Shown here: positions 1 to 13,167 of the stretch, piece by piece
Numbering within the stretch: the stretch's first letter is position 1
Layout: every line of letters starts with the position of its first letter
NCBI RefSeq assembly: GCF_964275005.1
Contig: NC_092693.1
Location: forward strand, 27,457,173 to 27,521,172
Length of the DNA: 64,000 nt
Direction: 5' to 3'
Source of the DNA: Diadema setosum
Taxonomy: Eukaryota > Echinodermata > Echinoidea > Diadematoida > Diadematidae
The notes under the pieces: model-generated
The model's input: the letters and a program-made list of their open reading frames with translations, nothing else
Told to the model about the DNA's origin: nothing
The model's database searches: none
Program-made: the position numbers and the translations under genes

Positions 1-121
1 GCTGGCAGGCATCTTTGCGCTCCTCAACAATGTCATTGAGGTGCGGAGTGATGCCTTCAAGCTCAGCCGTGTGTGCCAGCGACCCTTTGGACAAGCTGTT
101 GCCGACATTGGCACTTGGCAG
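1..121 (+). CDS. ANO10: ANO10 exon a (partial at left edge)
   Basis: Reading frame starts at base 2. It encodes the TM8 calcium-site helix and ends TGGCAG before a GCAAGT donor (GC-AG intron), phase 0. Confidence 0.85.
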
Positions 122-3100
122 GCAAGTGCCATCTTGTAACTTTAGGGACTACAGTCAGTAATGGAGGTTTGAGAGTATTTTCCCCAGAGGGCCCCAGAAC
201 TCTGAAATCAAGGAATAGCAAAAAAAAGAAATAATAAAAAATCTTTTTCTCTAGAACCAGAAGTGATAACTATGGTAGTAGGTACATTTAAAAAGAAAGA
301 AAGAAAGAAAGAAATAGTCTGCAGAAATATGTGGAAGTTGAATTATCTGTGGGATCATTCCGAAACCGACTAACGGTTGATCACAGTGGCTAGTTATTTT
401 CTTCAAATTTTCTATGTGCTTGTAAATATCTGTAAATAAACTGTATTATAATGTAAATAGCACAGTCTGCAAGAATATTCAGCCTATTGAAGGAGGCAGA
501 CTTAATCAGAAGAAGAAGAAGAAGAATTTGCAATACTATGATGAGCCATAAACCCACTGTGTCTCTTGTTATGCCTCCGCCACGAAGTGGTGCCGGAGGC
601 ATTATGTTTTCGGGTTGTCCGTCCGTCCGTCCTTCCGTCCGTCCTTCCGTCCGTCCGTCCGTCCGTCCGTCCGTCCTTCCGTCCGTCCTTAATGAATTTT
701 GTGGACAAGGTAACTATCGAAACCTGTTGAGGTATCCTAATGAAACTTGGCATGTATGTGTATTAGGGGGTGAAGTTGTGCCTATCAACTTTTGGGTGCA
801 CATGCTCAAGGTCAAAGGTCAAAAGGTCAAGGTCAAATATATAAAATTTCACTATTTCCACCATATCTAGTGAATGCCTGAAGATATTTTCTTGAAACTT
901 AGTGTATACATGTATTACCCAATTGAGATTCTCTGGTGAAAGTTTGGGTCATGAGCTCAAAGGTCAAAGGTCAAAAGGTCAGGGTCAAATACATAAAATT
1001 TCACTATTTCCACCATATCTATTGAATGCCTGAAGAGATTTTCTTGAAACTTAGTGTATACATGTATTACCCAATTAAGATTCTCTGGTGAAAGTTTGGG
1101 TCATGAGGTCAAAGGTCAAAAGGTCAGGGTCAAATACATAAAATTTCACTGTTTCCACCATATCTATTGAATGCCTGAAGAGATTTTCTTGAAACTTAGT
1201 GTATACATGTATTACCCAATTAAGATTCTCTGGTGACAGTTTGAGTCATGAGGTCAAAGGTCAAAGGTCAAAAGGTAAAGTAAAAATATTAAAACTTCTT
1301 TTTTTTCTCCGTACCTTTGAAAATTGTTCAAGGTATCTTCATGGAACATAGTATATACATGTACTGACTGGAAGTGATTATCTAGAGAATGTAGGGTTCA
1401 TGGGGTCAAAGGTCAGGGGTCAAAGGTCAAGTGCAAGACTTCAAAATTTTACTATTACCCTCATATTTATGCAATGCCAGCAGGGTTATTTTTTTACACT
1501 TGGTGTATGCGTGTGTAACCTAATAGAAATTCTCTGGAAAGTTTTTTTTTTTTTCTCTTTTTGCCTCAAAGGTCAAAAGGTCAAAGATCAAGTGAAAGTG
1601 CTGAACTAACTTTTTCCTCCATATCTCGGAAGTGGCTCAAGTTACCTTGAATCTTAGTACATATTATGCATGTTCTACCTGAAAGTAATTATCTTATGAA
1701 TTTTAGGGTCAAGGGCCAGATGAAAATGGTAACAATTTACTATTCAATTCAGAAATTGCACTTTTTCTCCACACCTGTACCTTGAAAATTACTCAATGCC
1801 TAAATGTATGAATGGGTCAAAGTCAAGTTAGTCCTTAAATCCCTAGATACATGCTCTCCTATTCATCCAATTAAATCTACGTCAAGGAAGGTGAACATTC
1901 AACACATTTGTAACAAACTTGTCATTCCAATATTTTACCAATTTTGTGAAAATGTAATCACACAGTGTCCACATGTACTATCTAGACCTATTGGGAAAAT
2001 CATGCATTATGGCGGAGGCATACCAGTCGCCAAAGCGACATTTCTAGTTTAGTGTTGTTATGTGTTTATTGAATATTGGCGATGTCACTGACTGTATGAT
2101 TGTGTTGAGGCATGCAGTATACTGCAGCTTTATGTTTAGCAGTTCCTAATTTGTCAATTTTAGTATGTATATGGAAAACTGCAGTGCAATTTTTATCATG
2201 GATTACTCTGTCATCAAATGCATAAATAATCTATTTGAAAATAAGTATCAAGAAAAAATGTTTACCAAACATGTTTCATATGTCATGGCCAAACATGGTA
2301 GTGATTTTATTCAAAATATGACATTGTCATAGACTGTTCTGAAGTGAACAATGTAAGTCTGAAAAGGCATTGAGGAAAATCACAGGGCTGTCAAAACCTG
2401 ATTTTTGCATAGTGGGGAAAATATTTATGTGAGTTGCGGTATTTCTGTAATGGCTTTCTATTTCCAATTCTGCTCTGCTTATTCAGATCACATTTGAGAT
2501 TATGAGCATCATTGCTGTGCTAACCAATGTGGCACTGATGGCTCTGTCACCTGAGATCCAGTCCCTCTTCCCAGAGATGTCCACCACCAAGTACATCCTT
2601 CTCTTTGTGATAGTTGAGGTAAGGCATCCTTGTGAGAAAAACTAGCAAAGAAAATTAAAACTTTTTGTGGGCAATTTTGCAAAGGAGGAGGGCATGACTT
2701 CTTATAGGCACCATTGTCATTATATCCTTTAATGTCTAAAAGAGACTTTGATGACAGTAGCAATAACGATCAATGAGGACATCTGTAGTAAGAGTAATAA
2801 ATCCTTGTATGTGAAACTGTAACATCAATGTAATCATAACAATAAATCTTCATTTTGGTGGTTTGTGTAAATGAGACCATAATGAGGATGATTACTATGA
2901 TAGCATACAGTAATGTAACTAATCCATGGTGCTTGAGACAAAATTTTGTCTATGTAGATTTGTAGTATCAGTAATTAGCTTTGGTTTTTTTTTGATACTT
3001 GCCTTTTTATCTTTAGTAATTATAATGTTTTTATAAATCACCTGGAACTAGCTTGTCATAATGGTAATAACATTTAGCAGAAATGGAAGTATTTGATAGT

Positions 3101-4437
3101 AATTTCTTTTTCCCCCTCTGTTGTTCAGCACATCTTCCTTGCCTTCAAGGCAGCCATTGCCATCCTCATCCCAGATTTGCCCAAGTGGATGGAGGTTGAG
3201 CTTGCCAAGGAGGAGTTTGAATCTAGAAAGGCTCTGGCAGACAGGGTGAGTTTCTCTTCCTACCATTCCCCATTACCACCCAGCCCCTCCTCTTCCAGGA
3301 GCAGATGATCATGATTTTCTACGTCGGTTACTTCCCCTGCTGGAACCTCCATTTTGTGCCCTGTCTGAGGGATAACATGTTTTCGGCTCTTTATAGAGGA
3401 GCCAACACGATTGCACACAACATCGCTTAGCCAGACTCAGTAGGATAAACTTAAAACTTAAAGGGATTGTATAGTTTTGGTTGAGACCTAACTTCAGGTT
3501 TCTAGCATGTTTGGTGAGATAATGAGAAACCTCGTATGAAATGTGGAAGAACCTGTAATTCCAATAGGAATTCAACATTAATTTGATGAAAATTGGTTTT
3601 TAAATGGCTGAGATATCCAAAACGGAGCGAGCTAATAAAATGTGGGACCCACCTTTTATTACCTGTATGATTGCTTTGTTTTACTTTGTTTTTGGATGTC
3701 TCAGCCATTCCAAAACCGATTTTCATCAAAATAAATGCTGAATTCCTCTTAGAATGGTATGCTCGGCACTATTTCATAATTGGTTTCCTGGTATCTCACG
3801 AAAAATTAAAAGCCCTTTCCTCATCTCCACCAGTACTATATTATCCCTTTAATCCATTTGAATCCAAGGCAGATGTGCTGCTGACTGAGCCCCATCTCTG
3901 CCTCACGTTTTCCCGAGATGAGTACTGAAATAAAAATGAGGCCATTTGATGGATATTTTGAGCCTAGGGGATGCTACAGCTCTACCCAACCTTGTTCAAA
4001 CCTGTGTAAAATATCCATCATTGTTGCTCTTATTCTCAGGTACCCAAACCTCCTATGTATTCTGTACCCAATTGGCAATAAATAGATTTCTTGCTTGTGT
4101 AAGATCTAGTCAATATGATACCATGATAGGGTTTTTCATTGTAATATCTTACTTTTATCTTTTGCACTCCCTGCACTGCTATATTTTATTTTGAGAATGT
4201 GAAGGATGATCTCAGCAGAATGTATCCTAGCAACCACTGAATCACATCTATTAATCTCATACCTGGGGTCTCTCATCACCTGTTGCATCTTAATCCCTCT
4301 TGTTGAAACAGAAAGCTGCTGAGTTAACCCGTGAGCTGTCATTCAGCAATGACAAAGAGAAGACAGCCAGTATGGCCGAAGCCCGTATGGCCATACTTGC
4401 ATCCGAGGCAACGGATATCTACAGTCAGCCCCACTGA
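1..4437 (+). CDS. ANO10: Anoctamin-10 (TMEM16K) orthologue, C-terminal part, four exons
   Basis: Last four coding exons (1-121, 2487-2618, 3129-3245, 4312-4437); the 5' part is off the left edge. ANO10 is an ER-resident TMEM16 protein with calcium-regulated lipid scramblase activity. Exon 1 carries the TM8 signature NNVIEVRSDAFK, in which the E (codon 38-40) and D (50-52), four residues apart, match calcium-coordinating residues of TMEM16 proteins, followed by RPFG. Exon 2 has TFEIMSIIAVLTN and SPEIQSLFPE, close to human ANO10. Exon 3 encodes the last membrane helix and IPDLPKWMEVELAKEEFES. Exon 4 is a short hydrophilic tail ending in TGA. The short tail argues against ANO8, whose C terminus is very long. 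All junctions from exon 2 on are phase 0. The first intron uses a GC donor. Similarity was judged from memory of the family, not by search. Confidence 0.88.
610..690. repeat. GTCC microsatellite
   Basis: Repeated GTCC and TTCC units inside family A copy 1. The frames reading PSVRPSVR or its complement arise from it. Confidence 0.9.
808..1270 (+). promoter_or_regulatory. Cluster of DR1 motifs (AGGTCA spaced by one base) in family A
   Basis: AGGTCAAAGGTCA occurs at 809-821 and 961-973 and again near 1252-1270, with many single AGGTCA half-sites between. DR1 is the binding site type of RXR heterodimers, HNF4 and COUP-TF. Motif is seen; receptor use is inference. Confidence 0.5.
2487..2618 (+). 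CDS. ANO10: ANO10 exon b
   Basis: Forty-four codons between TTCAG and GTAAGG. Encodes a membrane helix with TFEIMSIIAVLTN, the loop SPEIQSLFPE, and the start of the next helix. Confidence 0.9.
3129..3245 (+). CDS. ANO10: ANO10 exon c
   Basis: Thirty-nine codons between TTCAG and GTGAGT. Encodes the end of the last helix and the cytosolic IPDLPKWMEVELAKEEFES segment. Confidence 0.9.
3458..3852. mobile_element. TTAA-flanked foldback MITE in the last ANO10 intron
   Basis: TTAA then AGGGATTGTATAG at the left and CTATATTATCCCT then TTAA at the right; arms of about 150 bases pair imperfectly (AACCGATTTTCATCAAA versus its complement). A partial copy lies at 34121-34342. Confidence 0.65.
4312..4437 (+). 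CDS. ANO10: ANO10 terminal exon
   Basis: After the AACAG acceptor, 41 codons of charged and Ala-rich tail and a TGA at 4435-4437. The frame continues exactly from exon c. Confidence 0.85.
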   Translation, partial: KAAELTRELSFSNDKEKTASMAEARMAILASEATDIYSQPH

Positions 4438-4816
4438 CCACCGACAAGGCTGTTAAGAGTGTTCAGGTCACTGCATCGTGTGGATGGCGGTACCACTGAG
4501 GGCAAAGCAAGCTGATTAAGGAATCTCATTGCAGTAGGGCTATATGTGCCTCCTGTGCAGTGTGAAGTCTGTGTCACTGTCATGTCAGTTTGAGTGTGCA
4601 CCCACATCGCAGCCTTGTGTGTGTGTTTTTTCTGTTTATTCATTATATGCACATATATTTATGTTTTTATACACTACAAATTTAGTTTATCGTACTGATT
4701 TATTGATAAAATATATCCTCTAAAAATATATACATGAATTGTTATATTTAGGTAGATATTAGATTTTAACCGGACTTAATTTCAATATATTGTAGATTCT
4801 GAATAGATGTAAATCT

Positions 4817-4822
4817 AATAAA
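4817..4822 (+). terminator. Candidate polyadenylation signal of ANO10
   Basis: AATAAA lies 380 bases after the ANO10 stop in AT-rich sequence, giving a plausible short 3' UTR. No cDNA evidence; other AATAAA motifs occur by chance in such DNA. Confidence 0.45.
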
Positions 4823-6084
4823 AATCAAGTAAAGGTAGGATGAAGAATTTTGGTTGTGTTTGATTTATTACACCTGTTTTCATTCTCAACCAAACATACT
4901 TGCATTGATGGTTATCTCAGCATGCTGCTCATTAGTGTGCTTACAGTAAAGTGGAAGACAATCCCAATAAAAATGAATGTAGTCCCCATTAAAGTATAGT
5001 GAGTAAGCCGTCAATATGACACAAAGGATGTATTTTCATACGCATGTATCAGTGATTCACAAGGTAATTGGCTTTGACCAACAATATTCCAGGATGCTTC
5101 CAGACGGAAATCAGCCATGGAGATGATGAATCTTACAGTAAGAAATTGAGATGATGACATGCCATCTTAGAAGCCAATTCAATGACTCGTTGTGATACGT
5201 GTACACTCATTGTAAGAGCACTATATAAGTACCCATATTGTATTGTATTGATTATAATCCCCAAGAGACAATTGCAATGTCAAAAGTATTACTGCCAGTT
5301 CAAGTAAAATGTTTTCAGACTACATTCATTACCAATTTTTGCAGCTGAGGGTCTGTACATAGTCTTGGTTCAGTCTAGGAAACAAATCTGTCTGACCATT
5401 AAAACATTCAGGCCTGTGTGCATTTGCTTGTTTGTTTTGTATTGTTTTTTTTTTTTTGGGGGGGGGGAGAGGGGAGTTGCTACATCGATCGTTTTGGATT
5501 GCAAGATTTTCAGCCCTGGTATATCATTAGCCTAAAATATCTGAAAGTGTGTGATAACATAAAACATGATAAAAGTAATCATTTTGTTTTCTTGCCACAC
5601 AGAGGACTTGGCTATGCATAAATAGCAATATATCCTCATGTATGACATGACTGCTATGATTAATTCAGAGACAGTGATAGGAAAGCCTGGGTAGAAGGAA
5701 ACAGATTCATGTAAAACTTATATTTACAACTCAAAACAATGCATAGCTGCTCAATCGATAGCGGTGACCATAGCATAAGCAATCATGACAAACTTCGTGG
5801 GCAGGTTAGTCCCTTGTCTGTGACCCAACCAGAGAGATATCTTTCATGTAAAGCAGGCAAGTTATATTCCACTCAGAGAGAATGAGATGCAGAATAGAAA
5901 ATAGGATTGCCATGGCAACCAGGACATATGGTCCAAGGAAAACTAGTAGCGAAGCTGTGTGATGAGAGTGTTCCATTTCACACGAAAAGGGAGTTTGATT
6001 ACATTGCACAGATGGTTCATTCATACGAGTGTATGGCACAATGTGACTAGTTGATATCATTTGGTGACTATTTGCTAGTTACCT

Positions 6085-6290
6085 GGGGCAAACCACGAGG
6101 AGTCGGCATCTTTCACCCGTTTTCGTGTGTAGGTGGGTAGGGGAACACTTCACCAGGTTAGCACCCTGCTCTTTGTGATACAAGTGGGATCTTTTACGTG
6201 TGTGAGTCATGGCTTTAAACTCACACACTGTACGGGGATGAGGAGACATCTGCGTTTTGAACCAAGTGGACTTTTCCGAGTTAGTTTGTT
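6085..6290 (-). mobile_element. Diverged SINE body fragment, same family as 45.7 kb
   Basis: On the - strand: GTAAAAGATCCCACTTGTATC followed by ACAAAGAGCAGGGTG, matching the SINE body at 45.9 kb. No tRNA head remains. Confidence 0.6.
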
Positions 6291-9200
6291 CATTCCCCAC
6301 AGAAGTTTGCTTTTCAACCTTGGAAGACAAACCTTACTAATAAAATGATTTGTAATATTCTACCAATCCCCCCCCCCCCCCCAATACAATCATTCCCCCA
6401 AACAATACTTCAGCATGGTGTGAAGAGGGTATTACGTTGTGTGTGAAATGTGATAAGCATGGTTGGGGTTATGTCTTGCTGTAAATGAAACAGATAAATA
6501 AATGGTTACAATGTAAGCACAGCAAGATTTGAAATACGGCAGTCATACCAGTAATTTGTTTTACTCACAGTTTTACACATTGTACTTACATTTTCACATT
6601 TATCTTCGTACGTATAGATACACACCTTTTTGTCTTTTATACATGGATGAAACTGAAAGCTTTAATATGAAATACATGTCCTTGATAATCATCCTTGATA
6701 TAAGTTGTCATGTTCTGCATTGACCTCTCATGTTTCCATTTTGTAGGTATCTCAGGGCAAACATATTAAGTACACTTACCAATTTTTATATCAAAAGAGG
6801 CTACATAAATTAACTTCTTTGAATACCAAATTTCGAACATCAATCAGTGATAGTAATACTATGAAGTTGTGAATAACTTGGGTAAGATTGCACCATGACA
6901 GGTCAAGCCTGTTAAGAGCATGTCTGTATTTTACACATCACTACATACATACCTGTTGGTGCACCAGATTGTCTGTTCATGCAAAGCTATTTTGATCCAT
7001 GCCGTAAGTTCACAGATATGGTCAGTGTAGCATTACACATGCCCCTTCTTATGAATTTTTTAATGTTTAGTGACTGTGACTTAACAGCATTACTGACAAC
7101 TTAATGATGGAGCTCACCGTGTCTCCATTGTACAGTTTGTGCTTTCCCAGAACTTGCCATTGTCTTTCACAGAGCAGCATTGAACCAGTGTAGTGGTGAC
7201 ATACAACATGTCAAGAAGGAATATGCATGTTGTTGTCATTTCATCACAACTCTATATACAACTGTACATCCTGACTTTCTCATAGGCTACGAAATCTCTT
7301 AAATGTTGGTACACATGGCTTGCTGTCTTCATACTCATTAACCCTGTTATGTGTTGATGTAATGAAGTGATGTTCATAGCTCACTTTCTGTCATTATTCT
7401 ATTAGTGTGCTAGTGGCAAAAGCATTTTTCTTGCTTTCAGCTATAAGAGTGTGCTAGCTGTTGTACCAAGTCTGGAGCCAGAAGACCTTTGATCATATTT
7501 ATTGGTACTCCCCAACTTCGCTTTTAAAAGTTGGACTTCTCAGATTTCTTCAACAGCCATGATAGATCACAGAGTTTCAGCACAAAGTTCATTAACAGCA
7601 TGCATGTTATGCAATTGTCTTTCACTTACCCAGTTCTGTACATGGATCTGTCTTATGAATATTATAGTTTATTGGTACAAGTTTTACTTGTTTCCTCTCT
7701 TGTAGAGAACAGTGTCAGAGTGGTATATTTGTGTTCAACATATGCAAACATGTTTTTATAATGTTATAATTATTGTTGTTTTTGTTTTATTTTTTTGATT
7801 AATTTGTTTCTATTTCTTCATATATTTATTTACTCATTTATTATCACACCATCAGCAGCAGCATCATCATATTCATATTCTTTGTTGCATCTCTTCATAT
7901 TCTTTACTTGCTTGCCATATCTGATGTGCCTTTATTTTCATATTGCATGTGACTGACTCTTACTGTTGCCCAACAGGCAAACTTAGGCTCATAAACCCCA
8001 ACATTCCTGCTCTCACATTGCTCATATATTGTGCTTCTCTGAGAGTTGGTCAATAGGACTTGTTTAGCTGTTTCACAAGTTTCATTGGATTTAAGGTAGC
8101 ACAGAGTAAGCCAATCTTCACCAAGTTTCCTTGATGTAAACTCAACATACATTTATCCTTTCCATCAAACTGTTCTAGTCGTTATTACTGAGCAACAGTG
8201 GTTGTTAGGAGCAGGAGATTGCAGTTGCAACTCAAAACTTGATTTCAATAACATTTTTGTGTACACACTAGTTGGGGAGTTGTACAATGATGACATCATG
8301 ATATCTGCCATTGCATTATAACTGTATTCTGTGAAAATATGAGAAAATGTAAACTTTCATTCCGTTCTGTATTTCTGATATTTTCTCTACTTATTGAGTC
8401 AAATTGACCATGATGTGAAACTGCAATTGAAGTGTGGAATGTAAGCATGCAAGTCAGAGACTCCAACCTCAAGTTTCTCTATAAAACTGCAAAGTCTCCT
8501 GCCTGGGGACCCCCTAGCAAACTTGAGACTCTGGTGGCACAAATGTGTGTAAAATATCATGTGCATATAGCACACATTACAAGCACAAAGCATGGCGTCC
8601 CTTGTGGCTGGGGTCCAGCTCTATGGTTCTAGATGCTCTCTGATGCTAATTGTAGCCTCATTTTTAAACATATATATGACAAAACTAAATGAGGTATCAT
8701 CCAAACACAATCAGGAGAATATGAAATTGGCCTCAAGTGGAAGATCTCCCACAGAAATGTTAAGAGTCTCTGATACAAGCTTATATCATCTGTTAAAAAC
8801 CCAGGGCCTGATCTAAGAAGAGGTTTGCAATTTTTGTAAATGACATGGATAGCTGATACCAAAGCACGGAACAAATTTCTTACAGTTGATTTTATTGTTA
8901 CAGTTGTTGCCATAGTGATGGTAATTGTTGCATTTGTCGAAAATGACATCATGAAACATAGCCCTTTGTTGTCTTGGTTGCAATACAATGTCCATATAAG
9001 GTTACAGACTTTCTGGCCCTCTAAACATTTAACAAAACTTGATACAGATGCAGTTGAAGATACAAATGCTGTTAATATTTGATACAGATGCAGTTTCAGT
9101 TGTCTTTATGGAGGAATTTTAGGCGCTGAGAAATATGTCCTTTTCACTCTTACTTTTGTTATGCAAATGAATTGTTCTTGACTCTTGAATCTCAATCTGA

Positions 9201-10610
9201 GCAAGCTTAAGGAAAGTCATTCATTTTTGGGTTTTTTTTCTTAGTGGAAAGAGTGCCTTAATTTACTGTATGATTAACACTAATCACAACTTTGATGTGA
9301 AAATGGGCATATGTAGACAGTGTTTTACTTTCTGTGCAACTTACTTGTCCATTATCAGGGATACATGTTTGTTTTGTTTTTTTGTTTTTTTTTTTTTGTA
9401 CAGTGAGTGTTGTAGACTTCTAAGACTAACTTTTGAGTAGCTGTCAAATTACCTCGTTTCATTTATGATGTAATGAAATATGATCAGTCAGTGTAGGTAC
9501 AGATGTACATGCTTTTTTTGTGGTATGGTACCATGTAGTTATTAATCGCATACAAGGTCATTTCATTTACTTGAATAATAACCAGGGTAGATAAAACAGT
9601 GTTCTTGTCTTGTGAAAAATTGGATGGTTGTTACTACTGGAAATTGATGAAAATCCAGCAGAATTCTTTATTTGATGAAATTAGCTGGTATGATCTAATA
9701 TAATGATGCATCACCATTGGGGTAAAGACCAGCTCAGTATAGATTTAGAAGACAAATTCTGTACAATTTGAGTGCATCAAAAGAATTGACAAAGTTGCAA
9801 CTCAATTTTGGAAATACTGTTTTGTAGCATGAAGGAAGTGGTGGTGAATAGTCTAGTGTTTTGTGTTTTCAGGAGACGGTATAGGTCTGCAGTAATCAAA
9901 TATTCCACTCTGTGTTATTAATGTCATCAACTCAGCAGGATTCATATTGTTGGTCAGTTTATTTTTACAAGATACTTATTAAGGTTGGGATATCAGCATT
10001 AAAGAAGACTAGTCTCTCAACACACTACCATTGTGCCCTGAAGTCTTTCATTCTCACAAGAAGATGACACTGTTAAAAATTGTGGTGGCTTAATATTGCA
10101 GAAAAAAATCCACTCCCAACATGTGAAAGTTTTGGAGAATTATAGGGCTTACCATTACTATGAAACAATATATCAATGAAATATCACCTTGCTAACAAAC
10201 TATCTACTGATTGGTTTATTTGAACATGACTGTCCATGGGAAATATCAAATATGATAAACTGACAATTTTTGACATTGTTTTAAAGCTTTGTATTTGTAA
10301 TACATCAGATAATCTGGTAGCTATGCAAGACCAAGCAGGGGCTCCAATCTACCAAACTGGAAATCCTTTTTGATACCAATACTACAAAAATGTTATGATG
10401 ATAATTGCCAGTACAGTAGTAATGGAAGTAATGGAATGAGAATGTTGTTGGTTCTTTCATTTAATGTTGTTGGTGTCATAGTGCTTGCTGCTGCTCCTTC
10501 AAATGAGGTAACTTGAAGTATATACTAGTTAAAAGAGGATAAAAGTGGTTTAAATTAATTATCCCCTCTGTTGTGTTCTGTTCACAATGAAATCTGATGT
10601 GGGGCACCTT

Positions 10611-10613
10611 ATC

Positions 10614-10650
<37 letters not shown>
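10611..10650. repeat. GT microsatellite
   Basis: About 16 GT units with one interruption. Confidence 0.95.
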
Positions 10651-13167
10651 TGTGTGGTCTCTTGAACAGCTTCAGTCTGGAATATTGTAGTGTTTCACTC
10701 CAGGCAAGTGGGGATACATTTCACACTGGGCACATGCCAATTTGTTCATATTTAAAATAAATGAAAAAGCACCCTCTTAAGGCTCTAGGGGTACCTTTGG
10801 GGTGAAGAATGCACCTGCCCATTCAGCACATTTCGGACCTGTATGTAGGCAAATAGTTTTCACATTATTAAAATAGGGAAATTTTAAATTATTTACACGT
10901 TTCCTCGATTGTTGTGTATGCACCTTTACACTACATGAAGCCTGATTTTTTACTTGCTAAACTGAATTTTTTTGTGGTATTCAATTTCAATTGGTTTATC
11001 GGATTTTTTTTTTTTTTCCAGCAACAAATAATGGAATATGCCTAGTTATCTTGAGCAATCTATCATATCCCCGGTTGAAGCATCTTACAAGAATGTATGT
11101 ATGTGTGTGTGTCTGTGTGTAAGTACGTATGTAAGTACACTTTATTTGTATTTGGTATGTATACAACCATGCTAATTGATGCTGGTTGAAATCCACTGAA
11201 CACCAGCATGTTAGTTGTGGTTACAGGAACACAACTGATTTTACTCAAACATGACTGTCAAGATATGATACAGCTGTATATCGATTTGAAAGACTGTTCC
11301 AAAAGCACAGCTTCTTCACATCGTATGAAACTAAGAAATAACACAAACCTTTCATTCGATCAGCATCTCTATGAAATTTTATTTAGTATATTACACAAAT
11401 ATACAGAATGATATTGCTTACAAGCTATACATATCTAAGAATGTGTGCCTTAAAGGCAGGAGCTCCCTTCTTCAATTTACTTTACTTGAACCCCCCCTTT
11501 TTTTTTTATTGTTTTGACTCTGGCCTCATACACACTGGAATACTCGGACACGACACTGCATGTCTTAATATGTGGATGTACTTTCTAGGTCCTTCCAATT
11601 CTGTGTTCCACACTCATAACCTGGTTACTATGTTACAAAGTTCCATCAAATGCATCAATTTAACCGTGGATCTTTGACCTCTACACCTGCAAGCAGCCTC
11701 ATATCACTATTTTCCTTTCTTTTCTGTCACATCACTGTACATGATTTGATTTCTTTCACTACAACTTGAGTAACTAACTTTACAGACACATTTTTGACAC
11801 AATATAACCTAGGCCTTTGACCCCTTGACATCAAATGAAGCAAGATCCAGGTGTCTTCAATTAACTGTTCAGGAATCATGATGTGTATACATGCTAGTAG
11901 TCTCTCTTCCAACCATCCTGTTAGTAATTCTCACCTGGTTTTGAAAAGAGAGCTCATACCGTCACACTTGCAGTAGTCTCATTGCCAACATGGTAAACCT
12001 TCTCATGTCATACATATCATTGATACAACTAACCTTACAGGCATAAATAGAATTTGAACAAACTGGAAGTTAGGTCAAGGTTTAAAGGTTAACCATTGCC
12101 TGTGTCAGCCATCACAAGCTTGAGACAAAGTCCTCAACTCAAACATCCAAAATTACTTTAGTGATGACCAACAAGCAAAATATCGACTATTATTCAATTG
12201 TACAGCAGGGAGTCCCAAAACAAAGGTTACACTAAATATTTGTTGCCTTGTCTGAAACTCTAAATGTGCCAACACATGAGATGTTAGCACACCAATGAAA
12301 GAAAGAAATGAAGCAAACCAAATATAAAACTGAACAAAATTGTATCATCTTACAAAACAGATTGGTGTCAAAGCTGGATAAAGCCATCACAGTTTCAGAC
12401 GACCATCTGATAGCGTACTGATAACGCATACAAAATACATCTGACAAGTGCAAATAAAACCCACTTTGTAACAAACTTGGGCATGGTGACAAAATTATCA
12501 ATATCGGTCAAGCTAAATACACTGTATTTCAGATAGGTGGCTCATACTTTCAACCATACCCTTTGGCCAAGCAACACACATACAGTAAATACTTCAGATG
12601 CAACTCATACTGTAGAAAGTCTCACCCCATTTCCAAGGTCAGCAACACTAGTGATGGCACCCACTCAGCAGTCAATTTTGGCTGAAGTGATATTTCATGG
12701 TTTCTCAGGTGACATCAACAATACATAGTCAAAGATGCAAACAGCACTGCACCTGGATTGATGTCTAAGATGAATCACTAAATGCCAAAGTTTTGAGACT
12801 CCTACCTATTTCAGAGCTGGCAAGTCTCCATGATTCTGCAGGAGGCTCTCTAAAAGCACAGATATTTCCTCATTTTCTGAGAATAGAAATGTGTCCCTGG
12901 TTTGGAAATCTATCTGCCCATAGTAATGTAGAAAACCCACTGGTGTCTCCCTGAGTGTTCACTGGCACCTCCCTGATTCAGATGTAGGAATGTTGGCAGC
13001 TCTGCTACTTAAGTACAGCAGGCAGTATGAAGTGTACCAACAGGAAAAGGCTACTAGATTCAATGACCTGTATGCCTAGAAACTGTGTGCTACTGAGAGA
13101 ATCAAGCCTAGGGATCTCCCTCAGGGCTATCCCTGAATTCAAGAAATTGATTAACCTCTGCAGTCAA

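Larger units (their letters stand above)
570..2048 (-). mobile_element. Repeat family A, copy 1 (Helentron-like non-autonomous element, hypothesis)
   Basis: In an ANO10 intron. Left end is a palindrome (571-602) with arms ATGCCTCCGCCAC and GTGGTGCCGGAGGCAT. Then a GTCC microsatellite (619-690), repeated paragraphs of about 120-150 bases rich in AGGTCA, a single arm GGCGGAGGCATA (2011-2022), a hairpin GTCGC-CAAA-GCGAC (2026-2039) and the terminus ATTTCTAGT (2040-2048). The copy at 28718-29841 is the same element in the other orientation. Class assignment is inference. Confidence 0.75.

Noticed and set aside
487..870. 127-codon frame with PSVRPSVR repeats
   Set aside because: Product of the GTCC microsatellite within repeat family A.
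1..4437. ANO8 as the identity of the anoctamin
   Set aside because: The FALLNN...RPFGQ stretch fits ANO8 too, but the following helices (TFEIMSIIAVLTN, SPEIQSLFPE, FESRKAL) and the very short C terminus fit ANO10 better.
8629..8988. 119-codon frame on the - strand
   Set aside because: No recognisable domain, no splice or start support, overlaps other random frames in AT-rich DNA.
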